A DNA stretch of 64,000 bases from assembly GCF_003852545.1 (NCBI RefSeq), contig NZ_QAJR01000007.1, positions 47,669-111,668 on the forward strand. Direction: 5' to 3'. Below the pieces are notes generated by a model. That model worked only from the letters and a program-made list of their open reading frames with translations. It did no database searches and was not told the origin of the DNA. Positions 52,571 through 61,284 of this stretch are shown here, in pieces. Every line of letters begins with the position of its first letter. Within the stretch, counting starts at the first letter, position 1. Origin of the DNA: Acidovorax sp. FJL06. GTDB lineage: Bacteria > Pseudomonadota > Gammaproteobacteria > Burkholderiales > Burkholderiaceae_C. Made by a program: the position numbers and the translations under genes.

Positions 52571-55537
52571 GTGGGTCCAGGCGTGTACCGGTTCAGGCGC
52601 CGATGTGTCGGCTGGCTGCGATGGGTCGTGGTGCTGCCCCTGCTGTGGGCCTGCGCCAGCCTGTCTGCGGCGCCGCGCGAGCTGCGGGTGGGGGTCTACT
52701 CCAACGAGCCCAAGGTGTTTGTCGATGGCGACGGCAAGGCCGCCGGCATTTTTGTGGACCTGCTACAGCTGGTGGCGGCGCGCGAGCAATGGACGCTGAA
52801 GTTCGTGCCCTGCGACTGGCAGGCCTGCCTGGACGCCCTGCGCGCGGGGCAGCTCGACCTGATGCCCGACGTGGCGCGCTCGCCCGAGCGCGAGGCGCTG
52901 TACAGCTTCCACGCCCTGCCGGTGCTGCACAGCTGGTCGCAGATCTACCGCACACCGGGCAGCGCGATCCACTCTCTGTTTGACCTGCAGGGCAAGCGGG
53001 TGGCGGTGCTCAGGGGCTCGGTGCAGCGCGCGACCTTTGTCAGCATGATGGACAGCTTTGGCATCCAGGTCTCGCTGGTGGATGCCTCCAGCCTCATCGA
53101 CGCCTTCGCCCTGGTGCAGCGGGGCGAGGCCGATGCCGTGATCGCCAACCACCTGTTCGGCAATTTCCATTCGGCCCGGTATGGGGTGGTGGACACGGGC
53201 ATCGTCTTCCAGCCCGCCACCCTGTTCTTTGCCGCTGGCCCGGGGCGCGACGCCGATGTGCTGGAGGCCATTGACCGTTCGGTGCAGGGCTGGCGCAGCG
53301 GCGCCGACCCGGCCTACACCGAGGTGCTGCGCCGCTGGGGTGTACAGGAGCAGGTGGGGGGCGTGTCGCGGCTGTGGTGGTGGGGCCTGGGCGGGCTGCT
53401 GGTGTTTGGCCTGCTGGCGGCGCTGGCGGCCCTGTTGCTGCGCCGCGAGGTGCAAACGCGCACCCGCCACCTGCAGGACAGCGAGCAGAAGCTGGCCACC
53501 ATTTTGGACAGCGTGGGCGCCTTCATCTACATCAAGGGCCGGGATTACCGCTACCAGTACGCCAACCACCACACGCTCAAGCTGTTCGGCAAGACGGCCA
53601 GCGAGGTGGTGGGGCATGAGGATTCCATCGTGTTCGATGCCGCCACGGCCGCACAGCTGCGTGCCAACGACCGGCGGGTGCTGGAGGACGGCGAAACGCT
53701 GGAAGCCGAGGAGGTGAACACCCAGCTAGCCACGGGCGAAACCCGGGTCTACCTGTCGGTCAAGATCCCGCTGCGCCATGCCGACGGCAGCATCCACGCG
53801 CTGTGCGGCATTTCCACCGACATCACCGAGCGCCGCAAGGCCGAGGAGTCGTTGCAGATCGCGGCTACGGTGTTCGAGTCGTTCGAGGGCATGATCGTCA
53901 CCGGGCCCGACCAGCGCATCCTCAAGGCCAACCAGGCCTATGCGCGGCTGACGGGTTATGCCGTGGACGAACTGGTGGGGCAGACGCCCCGGTTGCTGCA
54001 CTCGGGGCGGCAGGACGCGGCGTTCTATGCCGGCATGCACGCCGCGCTGCGTGCCACGGGCATGTGGCAGGGCGAGGTGTGGAACCGGCGCAAGGATGGC
54101 TCGGAGTACCCGGCCTGGATCACCATCACCGCGGTGCGCTCACCCGAGGGCGGGATCACGCACTACGTGGGCACCCAGACCGACATCTCCAGCCGCAAGG
54201 CGGCCGAAGAAGAGATCCGCCTGCTGGCCTTCTACGACCCGCTCACGGGCCTGCCCAACCGCCGCCTGATGACCGACCGCCTGCAGCACAGCCTGGTGGC
54301 CAGCGCGCGGGCCGGCACCGGCGGGGCGCTGCTGTTTGTGGACCTCGACAACTTCAAGGACCTCAACGACACCCAGGGCCACGAGCTGGGCGATCAGCTG
54401 TTGCGCCAGGTGGCCGCCCGCCTGACGGGTTGCGTGCGCATGGGCGACACGGTGGCGCGCCTGGGGGGCGACGAGTTCATCGTGCTGCTGGAGGGGCTCA
54501 GCCCTCACGCGCACGAAGCCGCCGCCCAGGCCGAGATGGTGGGGCGCACGGTGCTGCAGGCACTGGGCCAAAGCTACCTGCTGGGCGGCCTGGCCCACCA
54601 CAGCGCCTGCAGCATCGGCATTGCGCTGTATGCCGACGCGCGGGGCTCGGTGGATGAGCTGCTCAAGCACGGCGACATGGCGATGTACCAAGCCAAAGGG
54701 GCCGGGCGCAACACCTTGCGGTTTTTCGACCCGCGCACACAGGCCAACGTCACGGCGCGCACGCTGCTGGAGGCCGGGCTGCGCGAGGGGCTGCGCGACG
54801 GCCAGTTCCTGCTGCACTACCAGGCGCAGATCAGCGCGCACCACGGCGTGGTGGGGGCCGAGGCCCTGGTGCGCTGGCAGCATCCGCTGCGGGGCCTGGT
54901 GTCGCCGGCCGAGTTCATCCCGGTGGCCGAGGCCTCGGGCCTCATCGTCCCGCTGGGCGCGTGGATTTTGCGCGCCGCCTGCCTGCAACTGGTGGAATGG
55001 GCGCGGGATGCGCGCACCGCGCACTGGACGCTGGCCGTCAACGTGAGTGCGCGGCAGTTCCGCCACAGCCATTTTGTGGACGAGGTGCTGGGGGTGCTGG
55101 AGGAGACCGGCGCCAACCCCCAGCGCCTGAAGCTGGAGCTGACCGAAACCCTGCTGCTCGACGATGTGGAGGACACCATCGAGCGCATGGAGCAGTTGCG
55201 TGGCCATGGGGTGGGCTTCTCGCTCGACGACTTTGGCACGGGCTATTCCAGCCTGAGCTATCTCAAGCGGCTGCCGCTGGACCAGCTCAAGATCGACCAG
55301 GGTTTTGTGCGCGACCTGCTCACCGATGCCGACGACGCCAGCATTGCCCGCACCATCGTCACGCTGGCGCACAGCATGGACCTGGGCGTGATCGCCGAAG
55401 GCGTGGAAACCCGCGAGCAGCGCGACATGCTGGCCAGCCTGGGCTGCCACACCTGGCAGGGCTACCTGTTCGGGCGCCCCGGCCCGGCGGCGGCCCTGCA
55501 GGCGGTAGCGGCGCAGGAGCAGGCGCCCGTGCCGTGA
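52571..55537 (+). CDS. Periplasmic SBP_bac_3-PAS-PAS-GGDEF-EAL sensor
   Basis: About 988 aa. Signal/TM (VGWLRWVVVLPLLWACASL), a periplasmic amino-acid-binding-protein-like domain (about 38-265; ELRVGVYSNEPKVFVDGDGK, then GQLDLMPDVARSPEREALYS), TM at about 275-295, two PAS domains (about 310-430 and 440-560), GGDEF (about 565-720; ARLGGDEFIVLLEG, RMGD I-site five residues upstream) and EAL (about 740-985; GAEALVRWQHP, LDDFGTGYSSLS). All catalytic motifs are intact. Likely couples an amino-acid-like ligand to c-di-GMP. No good ATG exists: GTG 52571 or GTG 52583 are the best starts. Confidence 0.9.
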   Translation: MGPGVYRFRRRCVGWLRWVVVLPLLWACASLSAAPRELRVGVYSNEPKVFVDGDGKAAGIFVDLLQLVAAREQWTLKFVPCDWQACLDALRAGQLDLMPDVARSPEREALYSFHALPVLHSWSQIYRTPGSAIHSLFDLQGKRVAVLRGSVQRATFVSMMDSFGIQVSLVDASSLIDAFALVQRGEADAVIANHLFGNFHSARYGVVDTGIVFQPATLFFAAGPGRDADVLEAIDRSVQGWRSGADPAYTEVLRRWGVQEQVGGVSRLWWWGLGGLLVFGLLAALAALLLRREVQTRTRHLQDSEQKLATILDSVGAFIYIKGRDYRYQYANHHTLKLFGKTASEVVGHEDSIVFDAATAAQLRANDRRVLEDGETLEAEEVNTQLATGETRVYLSVKIPLRHADGSIHALCGISTDITERRKAEESLQIAATVFESFEGMIVTGPDQRILKANQAYARLTGYAVDELVGQTPRLLHSGRQDAAFYAGMHAALRATGMWQGEVWNRRKDGSEYPAWITITAVRSPEGGITHYVGTQTDISSRKAAEEEIRLLAFYDPLTGLPNRRLMTDRLQHSLVASARAGTGGALLFVDLDNFKDLNDTQGHELGDQLLRQVAARLTGCVRMGDTVARLGGDEFIVLLEGLSPHAHEAAAQAEMVGRTVLQALGQSYLLGGLAHHSACSIGIALYADARGSVDELLKHGDMAMYQAKGAGRNTLRFFDPRTQANVTARTLLEAGLREGLRDGQFLLHYQAQISAHHGVVGAEALVRWQHPLRGLVSPAEFIPVAEASGLIVPLGAWILRAACLQLVEWARDARTAHWTLAVNVSARQFRHSHFVDEVLGVLEETGANPQRLKLELTETLLLDDVEDTIERMEQLRGHGVGFSLDDFGTGYSSLSYLKRLPLDQLKIDQGFVRDLLTDADDASIARTIVTLAHSMDLGVIAEGVETREQRDMLASLGCHTWQGYLFGRPGPAAALQAVAAQEQAPVP

Positions 55538-55570
55538 ACCCTTCCGTGCCTCGGAGTGTCGGAATGCTCC

Positions 55571-55625
55571 ATTTTTGATAGCTGGTTGGGTAGGATGGTC
55601 GGGCGCTGCATGCCATTTCGGCTTG
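55571..55625 (+). repeat. Dispersed repeat, copy 5
   Basis: ATTTTTGATAGCTGGTTGGG then GGGCGCT and GCCATTTCGGC. Lies in the 291-nt gap before the secreted His-rich protein gene; the rest of that gap (55626-55828) holds no feature I recognise. Confidence 0.5.
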
Positions 55626-55828
55626 TAAAATCCCGTGGGCTGCTGCCCGGGGTCTGCGCCTGCATCTTCATTCGCATCTGTCGCCCTTGGCTGACAGCCG
55701 CCGCGCCCCTTGCGGGGTAAGGTCGGGCAGGCCCTGTGATCTGCGCAGACCGCCATGGCCCCGCACGCTGGTTTTTGCGCGCACTGCGTGCATCCGGCGG
55801 GCCCGCCCTTCGCCTTTCGGAGCCCCCC

Positions 55829-56356
55829 ATGAACAACACCACAACCTCCACCACGATCCGCCACCTGGTTGCCGGCGCTGCCGCCGCACTGCTGCTGGCC
55901 GCTGCAGGCGGCGCCCAGGCCCAGACCTACATCAATGCCACGGTGGGGGGCGAGCTGGCACCGGGCGTGTATGGCCGCATCAACATCGGCAACGCACCAC
56001 CGCCGCCCCTGATCTACGCCGAGCCCGTCATCATCCACCGCCCGGCCGTGGTGGTGCCGCGCGCCCCGATCTACCTGTATGTGCCCCCGGGCCACGCCAA
56101 GCACTGGGGCAAGCACTGCGCCCGCTACAACGCCTGCAACCAGCCGGTGTACTTTGTGCAAGAGCCCCCGCCACGCCGTGGCAACCCCTACCCGGGCCCC
56201 CGGGGGCGTGACGACCACCGCTGGGACGACGACCACCGCCACGGTGGCGGCAAGCACGACCGTGACCACGGGCGTGGCCATGGCCGGGGGGATGAGCGTG
56301 GTGACCGGGACGAGCGGGGCGAAGGCCGCGGCAAGGGCCATGGCCACCGGGATTGA
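55829..56356 (+). CDS. Secreted protein with His/Arg/Asp/Gly-rich tail
   Basis: 175 aa. Signal peptide with hydrophobic core HLVAGAAAALLLAAAGGAQA, cleaved near AQAQ. The mature N-terminal half is Pro-rich (VYGRINIGNAPPPPLIYAEP, RPAVVVPRAPIYLYVPPGHA) with two Cys (KHCARYNACNQ). The last about 55 residues are nearly all H, D, R, G, K, E (RGRDDHRWDDDHRHGGGKH and so on). It resembles small periplasmic/outer-surface proteins of betaproteobacteria of unknown role; the tail could bind metal. GGAG precedes ATG 55829. Confidence 0.75.
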   Translation: MNNTTTSTTIRHLVAGAAAALLLAAAGGAQAQTYINATVGGELAPGVYGRINIGNAPPPPLIYAEPVIIHRPAVVVPRAPIYLYVPPGHAKHWGKHCARYNACNQPVYFVQEPPPRRGNPYPGPRGRDDHRWDDDHRHGGGKHDRDHGRGHGRGDERGDRDERGEGRGKGHGHRD

Positions 56357-56465
56357 CTGACTGACTGGCTAGCTGGTGGGGGCGGGCGGGCAGGGCAGGG
56401 CGCCGCCCGTTCCCTTGCGCCACCGCAGGCCAGGGGCTGGCGCCAGCGGTTAAGCTCGGGCTTCT

Positions 56466-57242
56466 ATGGCCCAAGTCACCTTTTCACCCCCGTTCACCAC
56501 CCCTTCCGAAGTCGCCAGCCAGCTGCGCCAGGGCGGTTATGCCGTGCTGTCCCCGGCGGCCGTGGCCGCGTGGATCGGGTGCGATCTGTCGGCACTCCAG
56601 GCCCTCAACGGCGACTGGGCCACGCTGCCGCCCGATGATTTTCTGAAAGACGGCGGCCGCTACCGCCGCCGCCGCCATGCCTGTTTTGTGGTGCAGGATG
56701 GGCAGGTGCAGCAGGCCCCCCACCGTGCGCACTGGCAGCCGGTGGAATACAACGCGCTGCATGGCGGCATGGAGCGCTGGTTTGCGCCCATGGAGCCCGC
56801 TACTGTGGCCCAGCCCGTGTGGCAGCAGTTGCTGGCGGCGCTGGCGGGGGTGTCCGACACTGTTTTTGCGGGCCCGGATGCGCCCGCGCCCTGGTTTGTG
56901 GAAGCGCACCAGTTCCGCATCGACACCACCGATGGCATTGGCCGCCCCACGCCCGAGGGCGCGCACCGTGACGGGGTGGATTTGGTGGCGGTGTTCCTGG
57001 TGGGCCGCGAAGGCGTGAAGGGTGGCGAGACCCGCGTGTTCGAGGCCACGGGCCCCAGCGGCCAGCGCTTCACGCTCACCGAGCCCTGGTCGCTCTTGCT
57101 GCTCGACGATGCGCGCATGATCCATGAATCCACCCCCATCCAGCCCCTGGCCGAAGGCGGCCACCGCGACACGCTGGTGGTGACCTGCCGGCGCGGCAAC
57201 TTCCAGGGCGCCGATGTGGTGGGGCAGAGCCCGGCCGCCTGA
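56466..57242 (+). CDS. 2-oxoglutarate/Fe(II) dioxygenase-family protein (2OG-Fe_Oxy_2)
   Basis: 258 aa. Iron triad: H-x-D in PEGAHRDGVDLVAVFLVG and a distal His in ARMIHESTPIQPL, followed by GHRDTLVVTCRR with the likely 2OG-binding Arg. The length and the EAHQFRIDTTDG block match the PF10014-type family, which includes free amino-acid hydroxylases such as isoleucine dioxygenase and the biofilm protein BsmA. Substrate here unknown; amino-acid hydroxylation is a fair guess. Confidence 0.85.
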   Translation: MAQVTFSPPFTTPSEVASQLRQGGYAVLSPAAVAAWIGCDLSALQALNGDWATLPPDDFLKDGGRYRRRRHACFVVQDGQVQQAPHRAHWQPVEYNALHGGMERWFAPMEPATVAQPVWQQLLAALAGVSDTVFAGPDAPAPWFVEAHQFRIDTTDGIGRPTPEGAHRDGVDLVAVFLVGREGVKGGETRVFEATGPSGQRFTLTEPWSLLLLDDARMIHESTPIQPLAEGGHRDTLVVTCRRGNFQGADVVGQSPAA

Positions 57243-57265
57243 AAGCTGTTGCGAGTGCGCCGGAT

Positions 57266-57279
57266 TTGATGCGAATCAA
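57266..57279. promoter_or_regulatory. Perfect FNR/ANR box upstream of the universal stress gene
   Basis: TTGAT-GCGA-ATCAA is an exact consensus FNR/ANR/Dnr-type dyad, centred about 110 nt before the uspA-like ATG. A CATAAG -10-like hexamer at 57326-57331 would place the box near -65, roughly the class I distance. Predicts induction at low oxygen. Confidence 0.75.
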
Positions 57280-57382
57280 GATGCGGGGTATGGTGGCAGT
57301 TCACACTGATGCCCATGGCCAGGCCATAAGATCTTGAACAGATTCAAAGCCCGGTCCCACCCTTCACTTAAGGAGTAGCACC

Positions 57383-57820
57383 ATGTTCAAGCACATTCTG
57401 GTTCCCGTCGATGGCTCCAAGACCTCGATGCTGGCCGTGTCCAAGGCCGCAGGCCTGGCCAAGACCTTCGGCAGCGCCGTGACGGCGGTGTATGTGATCG
57501 ACCCCTATCCCTTCACCGGCGTGGGGGCGGATTTCGCCTATGGCCAGGCGCAGTACATCAGCGCCGCCACGGCAGAGGCCAATGCGGCCCTGGATGCCAC
57601 CAAAAAAGCCATGGCAGAAGCGGGTGTGCAGGCGACCGCCCTGGTGGGCGAGGGCCATGCGGTGCACGACGGCATCCTGCGCGCACTCGAAAGCACCGGG
57701 GCCGACCTCATCGTGATGGGCTCGCACGGCCGCCGCGGCCTCGAAAAGCTGGTGCTGGGCAGCGTCACGCAGCGCGTGCTGGGCGTGGTGCACATCCCCG
57801 TGCTGGTGGTTAGAGACTGA
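57383..57820 (+). CDS. Universal stress protein (UspA family, ATP-binding type)
   Basis: 145 aa. Starts FKHILVPVDGSKTSMLAVSK with the first ATP contact, and carries the ATP-binding signature G-2x-G-9x-G-S/T in MGSHGRRGLEKLVLGSVTQR. Single Usp domain, cytoplasmic. AAGGAG lies before the ATG. The FNR box upstream suggests a role in microaerobic survival. Confidence 0.93.
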   Translation: MFKHILVPVDGSKTSMLAVSKAAGLAKTFGSAVTAVYVIDPYPFTGVGADFAYGQAQYISAATAEANAALDATKKAMAEAGVQATALVGEGHAVHDGILRALESTGADLIVMGSHGRRGLEKLVLGSVTQRVLGVVHIPVLVVRD

Positions 57821-57838
57821 GCGCCATCCCCCATGAAG

Positions 57839-57863
57839 AACGGCTCCGCAAGGAGCCGTTTTC
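57839..57863 (+). terminator. Rho-independent terminator after the Usp gene
   Basis: AACGGCTCC/GGAGCCGTT, a 9-bp stem with a GCAA tetraloop followed by TTCATTT. Confidence 0.85.
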
Positions 57864-57974
57864 ATTTCAGTGCTTGATAACGCTGCGCACCGCCCGCAGC
57901 CTCCTGTCCGTGGAACAGGCACACCCCCGGCCAGTGCACCCGTGGAGCTGGCTCCGCCAGGCCACCGGGTGCGT

Positions 57975-58011
57975 CCCCCTTCAGGGGGAAGGCGCGAAGC
58001 GCCTCAGGGGG
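57975..58011. repeat. GC-rich nested hairpin repeat after the Bug gene
   Basis: CCCCCT (57975) can pair with AGGGGG at 57983 or at 58006, and AGGCGC-GAA-GCGCCT (57990-58004) forms an inner stem. This CCCCCTGAGGCGCTTCGCGCC pattern is a common intergenic element in Comamonadaceae and probably serves as a terminator of the minus-strand gene. Confidence 0.65.
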
Positions 58012-58995
58012 TCATTCAATCTTTGCGCCAGACGCCTCCACGATGCCCTTCCACTGGCCGTATTCCTTCTTGAGCTGGGCCCCCAGCTGGGCGGGCGACA
58101 TCGCCTCAGGCTCGGCGCCCTGGGCATGGATGGCGGCCTTCATGTCGGCCGTGGCCAGCAGCTTGTTGATCTCGGTGTTCAACGCGGCCACCACGGGCGC
58201 GGGGGTGCCCGCAGGGGCAAACACGCCGTACCAGGTGCTCACATCAAAGTCCTTGAAGCCCGATTCGGCCACGGTGGGCACGTCGGGCAGCGACGAGCTG
58301 CGCTTGGCCGATGTGACGGCCAGCGGGCGCAGCTTGCCGGACTTGATCTGGCCCATGGCCGAGGGCAGCGAGGACACCAGCAGGTCCACATTGCCCGCCA
58401 GCGCATCCATCAGCGCGGGGTTGGAGCCCTTGTAGGGGATGTGGCTGAGCTTGGCGCCCGCCGCCTGCTCGAACAGGTGGCCCGCCAGATGGATGGACGT
58501 GCCGTTGCCGGGCGAGCCATAGGTGATGGTGCCGGGTGCGGCCTTGGCGGCGGCCACCACGTCGGCCAGGGTCTTGTACTTGGAGTTCACGCTGGTGGCG
58601 ATGACCACGGGCGTCCAGGCCACATGGGCCACGGCGGTCAGGTCCTTCGTCGGGTCCCAGGGCAGGTTCTTGTAGAGCCAGGGGCCGATCACCAGGTTGT
58701 CCTTCTGGCCCATCACGAGGTCGTAGCCCGTGGGCGCGGCCTTCACGGCTTCGGTGATGCCGATGGTGCCGCCTGCGCCGGCCTTGTTGTCGGCCACCAC
58801 GGTCCATTTGGCGCTGTCGGTGAGCTTGGTGGCCACCAGGCGCGAAAGGATGTCGGTGCCGCCCCCGGGCGGGAAGGGCACGATGAGGCGGATGGGCTTG
58901 TTTGGGTAGGCCGCCGCTGGCGCGGGCGCCTGGGCGTGGGCCGTGGCGCCCAGGGCGAAGGCGAGGGCGGTGAAGGAAAGCAGGGTGCGAATCAT
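58012..58995 (-). CDS. Tripartite tricarboxylate transporter substrate-binding protein (Bug family)
   Basis: 327 aa from ATG 58995. Signal peptide MIRTLLSFTALAFALGATAH with AQA cleavage. Family hallmarks: YPNKPIRLIVPFPPGGGTDI, VVADNKAGAGGTIG, YGSPGNGTSIHLAGHLFEQ, HIPYKGSNPALMDALAGNVD and DVSTWYGVFAPAGTPAPVV. A periplasmic high-affinity binder of a carboxylate or similar ligand. No TctA/TctB genes are adjacent, as for most orphan Bug proteins in Burkholderiales. Longer reading to 59148 is not supported. Confidence 0.93.
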   Translation of the reverse strand: MIRTLLSFTALAFALGATAHAQAPAPAAAYPNKPIRLIVPFPPGGGTDILSRLVATKLTDSAKWTVVADNKAGAGGTIGITEAVKAAPTGYDLVMGQKDNLVIGPWLYKNLPWDPTKDLTAVAHVAWTPVVIATSVNSKYKTLADVVAAAKAAPGTITYGSPGNGTSIHLAGHLFEQAAGAKLSHIPYKGSNPALMDALAGNVDLLVSSLPSAMGQIKSGKLRPLAVTSAKRSSSLPDVPTVAESGFKDFDVSTWYGVFAPAGTPAPVVAALNTEINKLLATADMKAAIHAQGAEPEAMSPAQLGAQLKKEYGQWKGIVEASGAKIE

Positions 58996-59105
58996 GGTGA
59001 AGGATGTCTCCGTCGGTTCAAGGAGGTGCGGGCAGGCTGCGGGTGGGGTGATCTCATCAGAAGCCATCCCGAGGCCGCAGCGGGCTCGGCCGATCTGGGT
59101 CGGCA

Positions 59106-59178
59106 GCCGTGGATGATCGCTGATCCTCCACGGCGCCTGCCTTGCCAATCGCGGTTGGCAGCATCGCCGCTGGCGATG
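59106..59178. repeat. Three small stem-loops between bktB and the Bug gene
   Basis: GCCGTGGA/TCCACGGC (59106-59134), TGCCAA/TTGGCA (59143-59160) and CATCGCC/GGCGATG (59162-59178). They lie just after the bktB stop and resemble a clustered REP-type element. Confidence 0.55.
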
Positions 59179-59205
59179 GCAGGCCCGCAGGCCTTGGGGC
59201 GGGGG

Positions 59206-60390
59206 TCAGATGCGTTCAAAAATCGCGGCAATGCCCTGGCCGCCACCGATGCACATGGTCACCAGCGCGTAGCGGCCCTGCACGCGCTGCAGCTCGTGGA
59301 TCGCCTTCACGGTGATGAGCGCGCCCGTGGCGCCGATGGGGTGGCCCAGCGAGATGCCCGAGCCGTTGGGGTTGACCTTGGCCGGGTCCAGCCCCAGGTC
59401 CTTGGTCACGGCGCAGGCCTGTGCGGCGAAGGCCTCGTTGGCTTCGATCACGTCGAGGTCGTTGACGGTGAGGCCGGCTTTTTTCAAGGCCAGCTGCGTC
59501 GCTGGCACCGGGCCGATGCCCATGTACTTGGGGTCCACGCCCGCATGGGCGTAGGCCACTAGGCGGGCCAGGGGCTTGGCGCCGCGCGCCTTGGCGGCGC
59601 CGGCTTCCATCAGCACCACGGCGGCGGCCGCGTCGTTGATGCCCGAGGCATTGCCGGCCGTGACGGTGCCGTTTTCCTTTACGAACACGGGCTTGAGCTT
59701 GGCAAAGTCGGCCATGGTGGCGCCGGGGCGGAAGTGCTCATCGGTGGCGTACTGCACGTCGCCCTTCTTGGCTCTAAGGGTGACGGGCACGATCTGGTCC
59801 TTGAACACGCCGGCCAGTGTGGCGCGCTCGGCGCGGTTGTGGCTCTCTACCGCCAGCTGGTCCTGGTCTTCGCGGCTGATGCCCCACTTGGCGGCGATGT
59901 TCTCGGCCGTCACGCCCATATGGATGGTGTGGAAGGGGTCGTGCAGCGCGCCGATCATCATGTCCACCATCTTGGTGTCGCCCATGCGTGCGCCCCAGCG
60001 CATGTTCAGGCTGGCAAACGGTGCGCGGCTCATCACCTCGGCACCCGCGCCGATGGTTACGTCGGTGTCGCCCAGCTGGATGGCCTGGGCCGCCGACACG
60101 ATGGCCTGCAGGCCCGAGCCGCACAGGCGGTTCACGTTGAACGCGGGCGTGCCTTCGGCGCAGCCGCCGTTGATGGCCGCGACGCGCGAGAGGTACATGT
60201 CCTTGGGCTCGGTGTTCACCACATGGCCGAACACCACGTGGCCCACGTCCTTGCCCTCCACGTTGGCGCGGGCGAGCGATTCGCGCACGACCAGCGCGCC
60301 GAGTTCGGTGGGGGGCAGGTCTTTGAGGCTGCCGCCAAAGGTGCCAATGGCGGTGCGCACGGCGCTGACGACGACGACTTCACGGGTCAT
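59206..60390 (-). CDS. bktB: Beta-ketothiolase / acetyl-CoA acetyltransferase
   Basis: 394 aa, near collinear with Ralstonia/Cupriavidus BktB from MTREVVVVSAVRTAIGTFGG to MCIGGGQGIAAIFERI. The nucleophile Cys is in NRLCGSGLQAIVSAAQ, the catalytic His in GSGISLGHPIGATGA and the acid/base Cys in MCIGGGQG. Condenses or cleaves 3-ketoacyl-CoA; BktB accepts C4-C6 substrates and feeds PHA synthesis or fatty acid degradation, matching phaZ and the acyl-CoA ligases in this window. Upstream SDR on the same strand. Confidence 0.93.
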   Translation of the reverse strand: MTREVVVVSAVRTAIGTFGGSLKDLPPTELGALVVRESLARANVEGKDVGHVVFGHVVNTEPKDMYLSRVAAINGGCAEGTPAFNVNRLCGSGLQAIVSAAQAIQLGDTDVTIGAGAEVMSRAPFASLNMRWGARMGDTKMVDMMIGALHDPFHTIHMGVTAENIAAKWGISREDQDQLAVESHNRAERATLAGVFKDQIVPVTLRAKKGDVQYATDEHFRPGATMADFAKLKPVFVKENGTVTAGNASGINDAAAAVVLMEAGAAKARGAKPLARLVAYAHAGVDPKYMGIGPVPATQLALKKAGLTVNDLDVIEANEAFAAQACAVTKDLGLDPAKVNPNGSGISLGHPIGATGALITVKAIHELQRVQGRYALVTMCIGGGQGIAAIFERI

Positions 60391-60420
60391 GGGGAGGTCC
60401 TTTCAGGTGGGGTTTAGATC

Positions 60421-60473
60421 AAATTGGCCGCTATCGCCTGTCCAGTAAGCGCTGGCAGCTATAAAAACAGGAG
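60421..60473 (-). repeat. Dispersed repeat, copy 6
   Basis: Minus-strand CTCCTGTTTTTATAGCTGCC then AGCGCTTACTGGACAGGCGAT and GCGGCCAATTT. Sits between the SDR stop and the bktB start. Confidence 0.55.
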
Positions 60474-60483
60474 TATCAGGGTG

Positions 60484-61245
60484 TCATGCGTCCCGGACAT
60501 CGGCCACCGGGTTGGTGCCGAAGTCTGCGCGCTCCAGCCAGGCGAGCACGCGGGTGGCGGCGTCGGTGGGCGATGTGAGCTGGCCACCCGTCTTGAGGTT
60601 GGCGAAATTCTGGCGGTCCGGGAAGGCGGCCGGGTCGGCGCCGCGCAGCTGGACCTGCATGTCGGTGTCGATCACACCGGGCGCCAGCGAGCATACCTTG
60701 GCGCCATGGGGCTTGGTGGCCTCGTCCAGCGCCACGCAGCGCGTGAAATGGTCCATGCCCGCCTTGGCCGCGCAGTAGGCGGCTTGCGAGGCCATGGCAC
60801 GGCGGCCCAAGCCCGAGGAGATGTTGAGCACCTTGCGCGGCACCGTCCAGGCGTCCGTCGCGCCCAGGAAGGCGGCGGTGAGCTGCATGGGCGCTTCCAG
60901 CCCCACGCGCAGTGCGTTGGCCAGGTCGCCGGCATCGCTGCCGGACAGCGGCGCAATGCGCGGGATCATGCCCGCGTTGTTGATGAGCGTGGCACTGGCA
61001 AAAGCGGCAGGGCCCTGGGCGGTGAGCCAGGCCTGCAGCTTGTGTGCGGCCTGCTCGCCTTGCGAGAGGTCCTGCTGCCATTGTTCGATGGTGACGCCGG
61101 CGGCCTTGGCTTCGGTGGCCAGGTCGGCGTTGGCACTGCGTGCAATGCAGACCAGGGTGTTGCCGCTGCGCAGCAGTTGCTGGGCCATGGCCAGGCCCAT
61201 GCCGCGCGAGGCGCCGGTGAGGATGGTGAGGTGGTTATGAGGCAT
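60484..61245 (-). CDS. Short-chain dehydrogenase/reductase
   Basis: 253 aa classical SDR. Cofactor motif LTGASRGMGLAMA, NNAG (LINNAGMIPR), catalytic Ser in LNISSGLG and YxxxK in AYCAAKAGMDH. It resembles the sepiapterin/benzil reductase-like group. An NAD(P)H-dependent carbonyl reductase in the cytosol; substrate unknown. Follows the MarR gene by 39 nt. Confidence 0.9.
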   Translation of the reverse strand: MPHNHLTILTGASRGMGLAMAQQLLRSGNTLVCIARSANADLATEAKAAGVTIEQWQQDLSQGEQAAHKLQAWLTAQGPAAFASATLINNAGMIPRIAPLSGSDAGDLANALRVGLEAPMQLTAAFLGATDAWTVPRKVLNISSGLGRRAMASQAAYCAAKAGMDHFTRCVALDEATKPHGAKVCSLAPGVIDTDMQVQLRGADPAAFPDRQNFANLKTGGQLTSPTDAATRVLAWLERADFGTNPVADVRDA

Positions 61246-61284
61246 CCCGCCATGTTACTGCGCAGTACGCATGTCCACGCGCTG

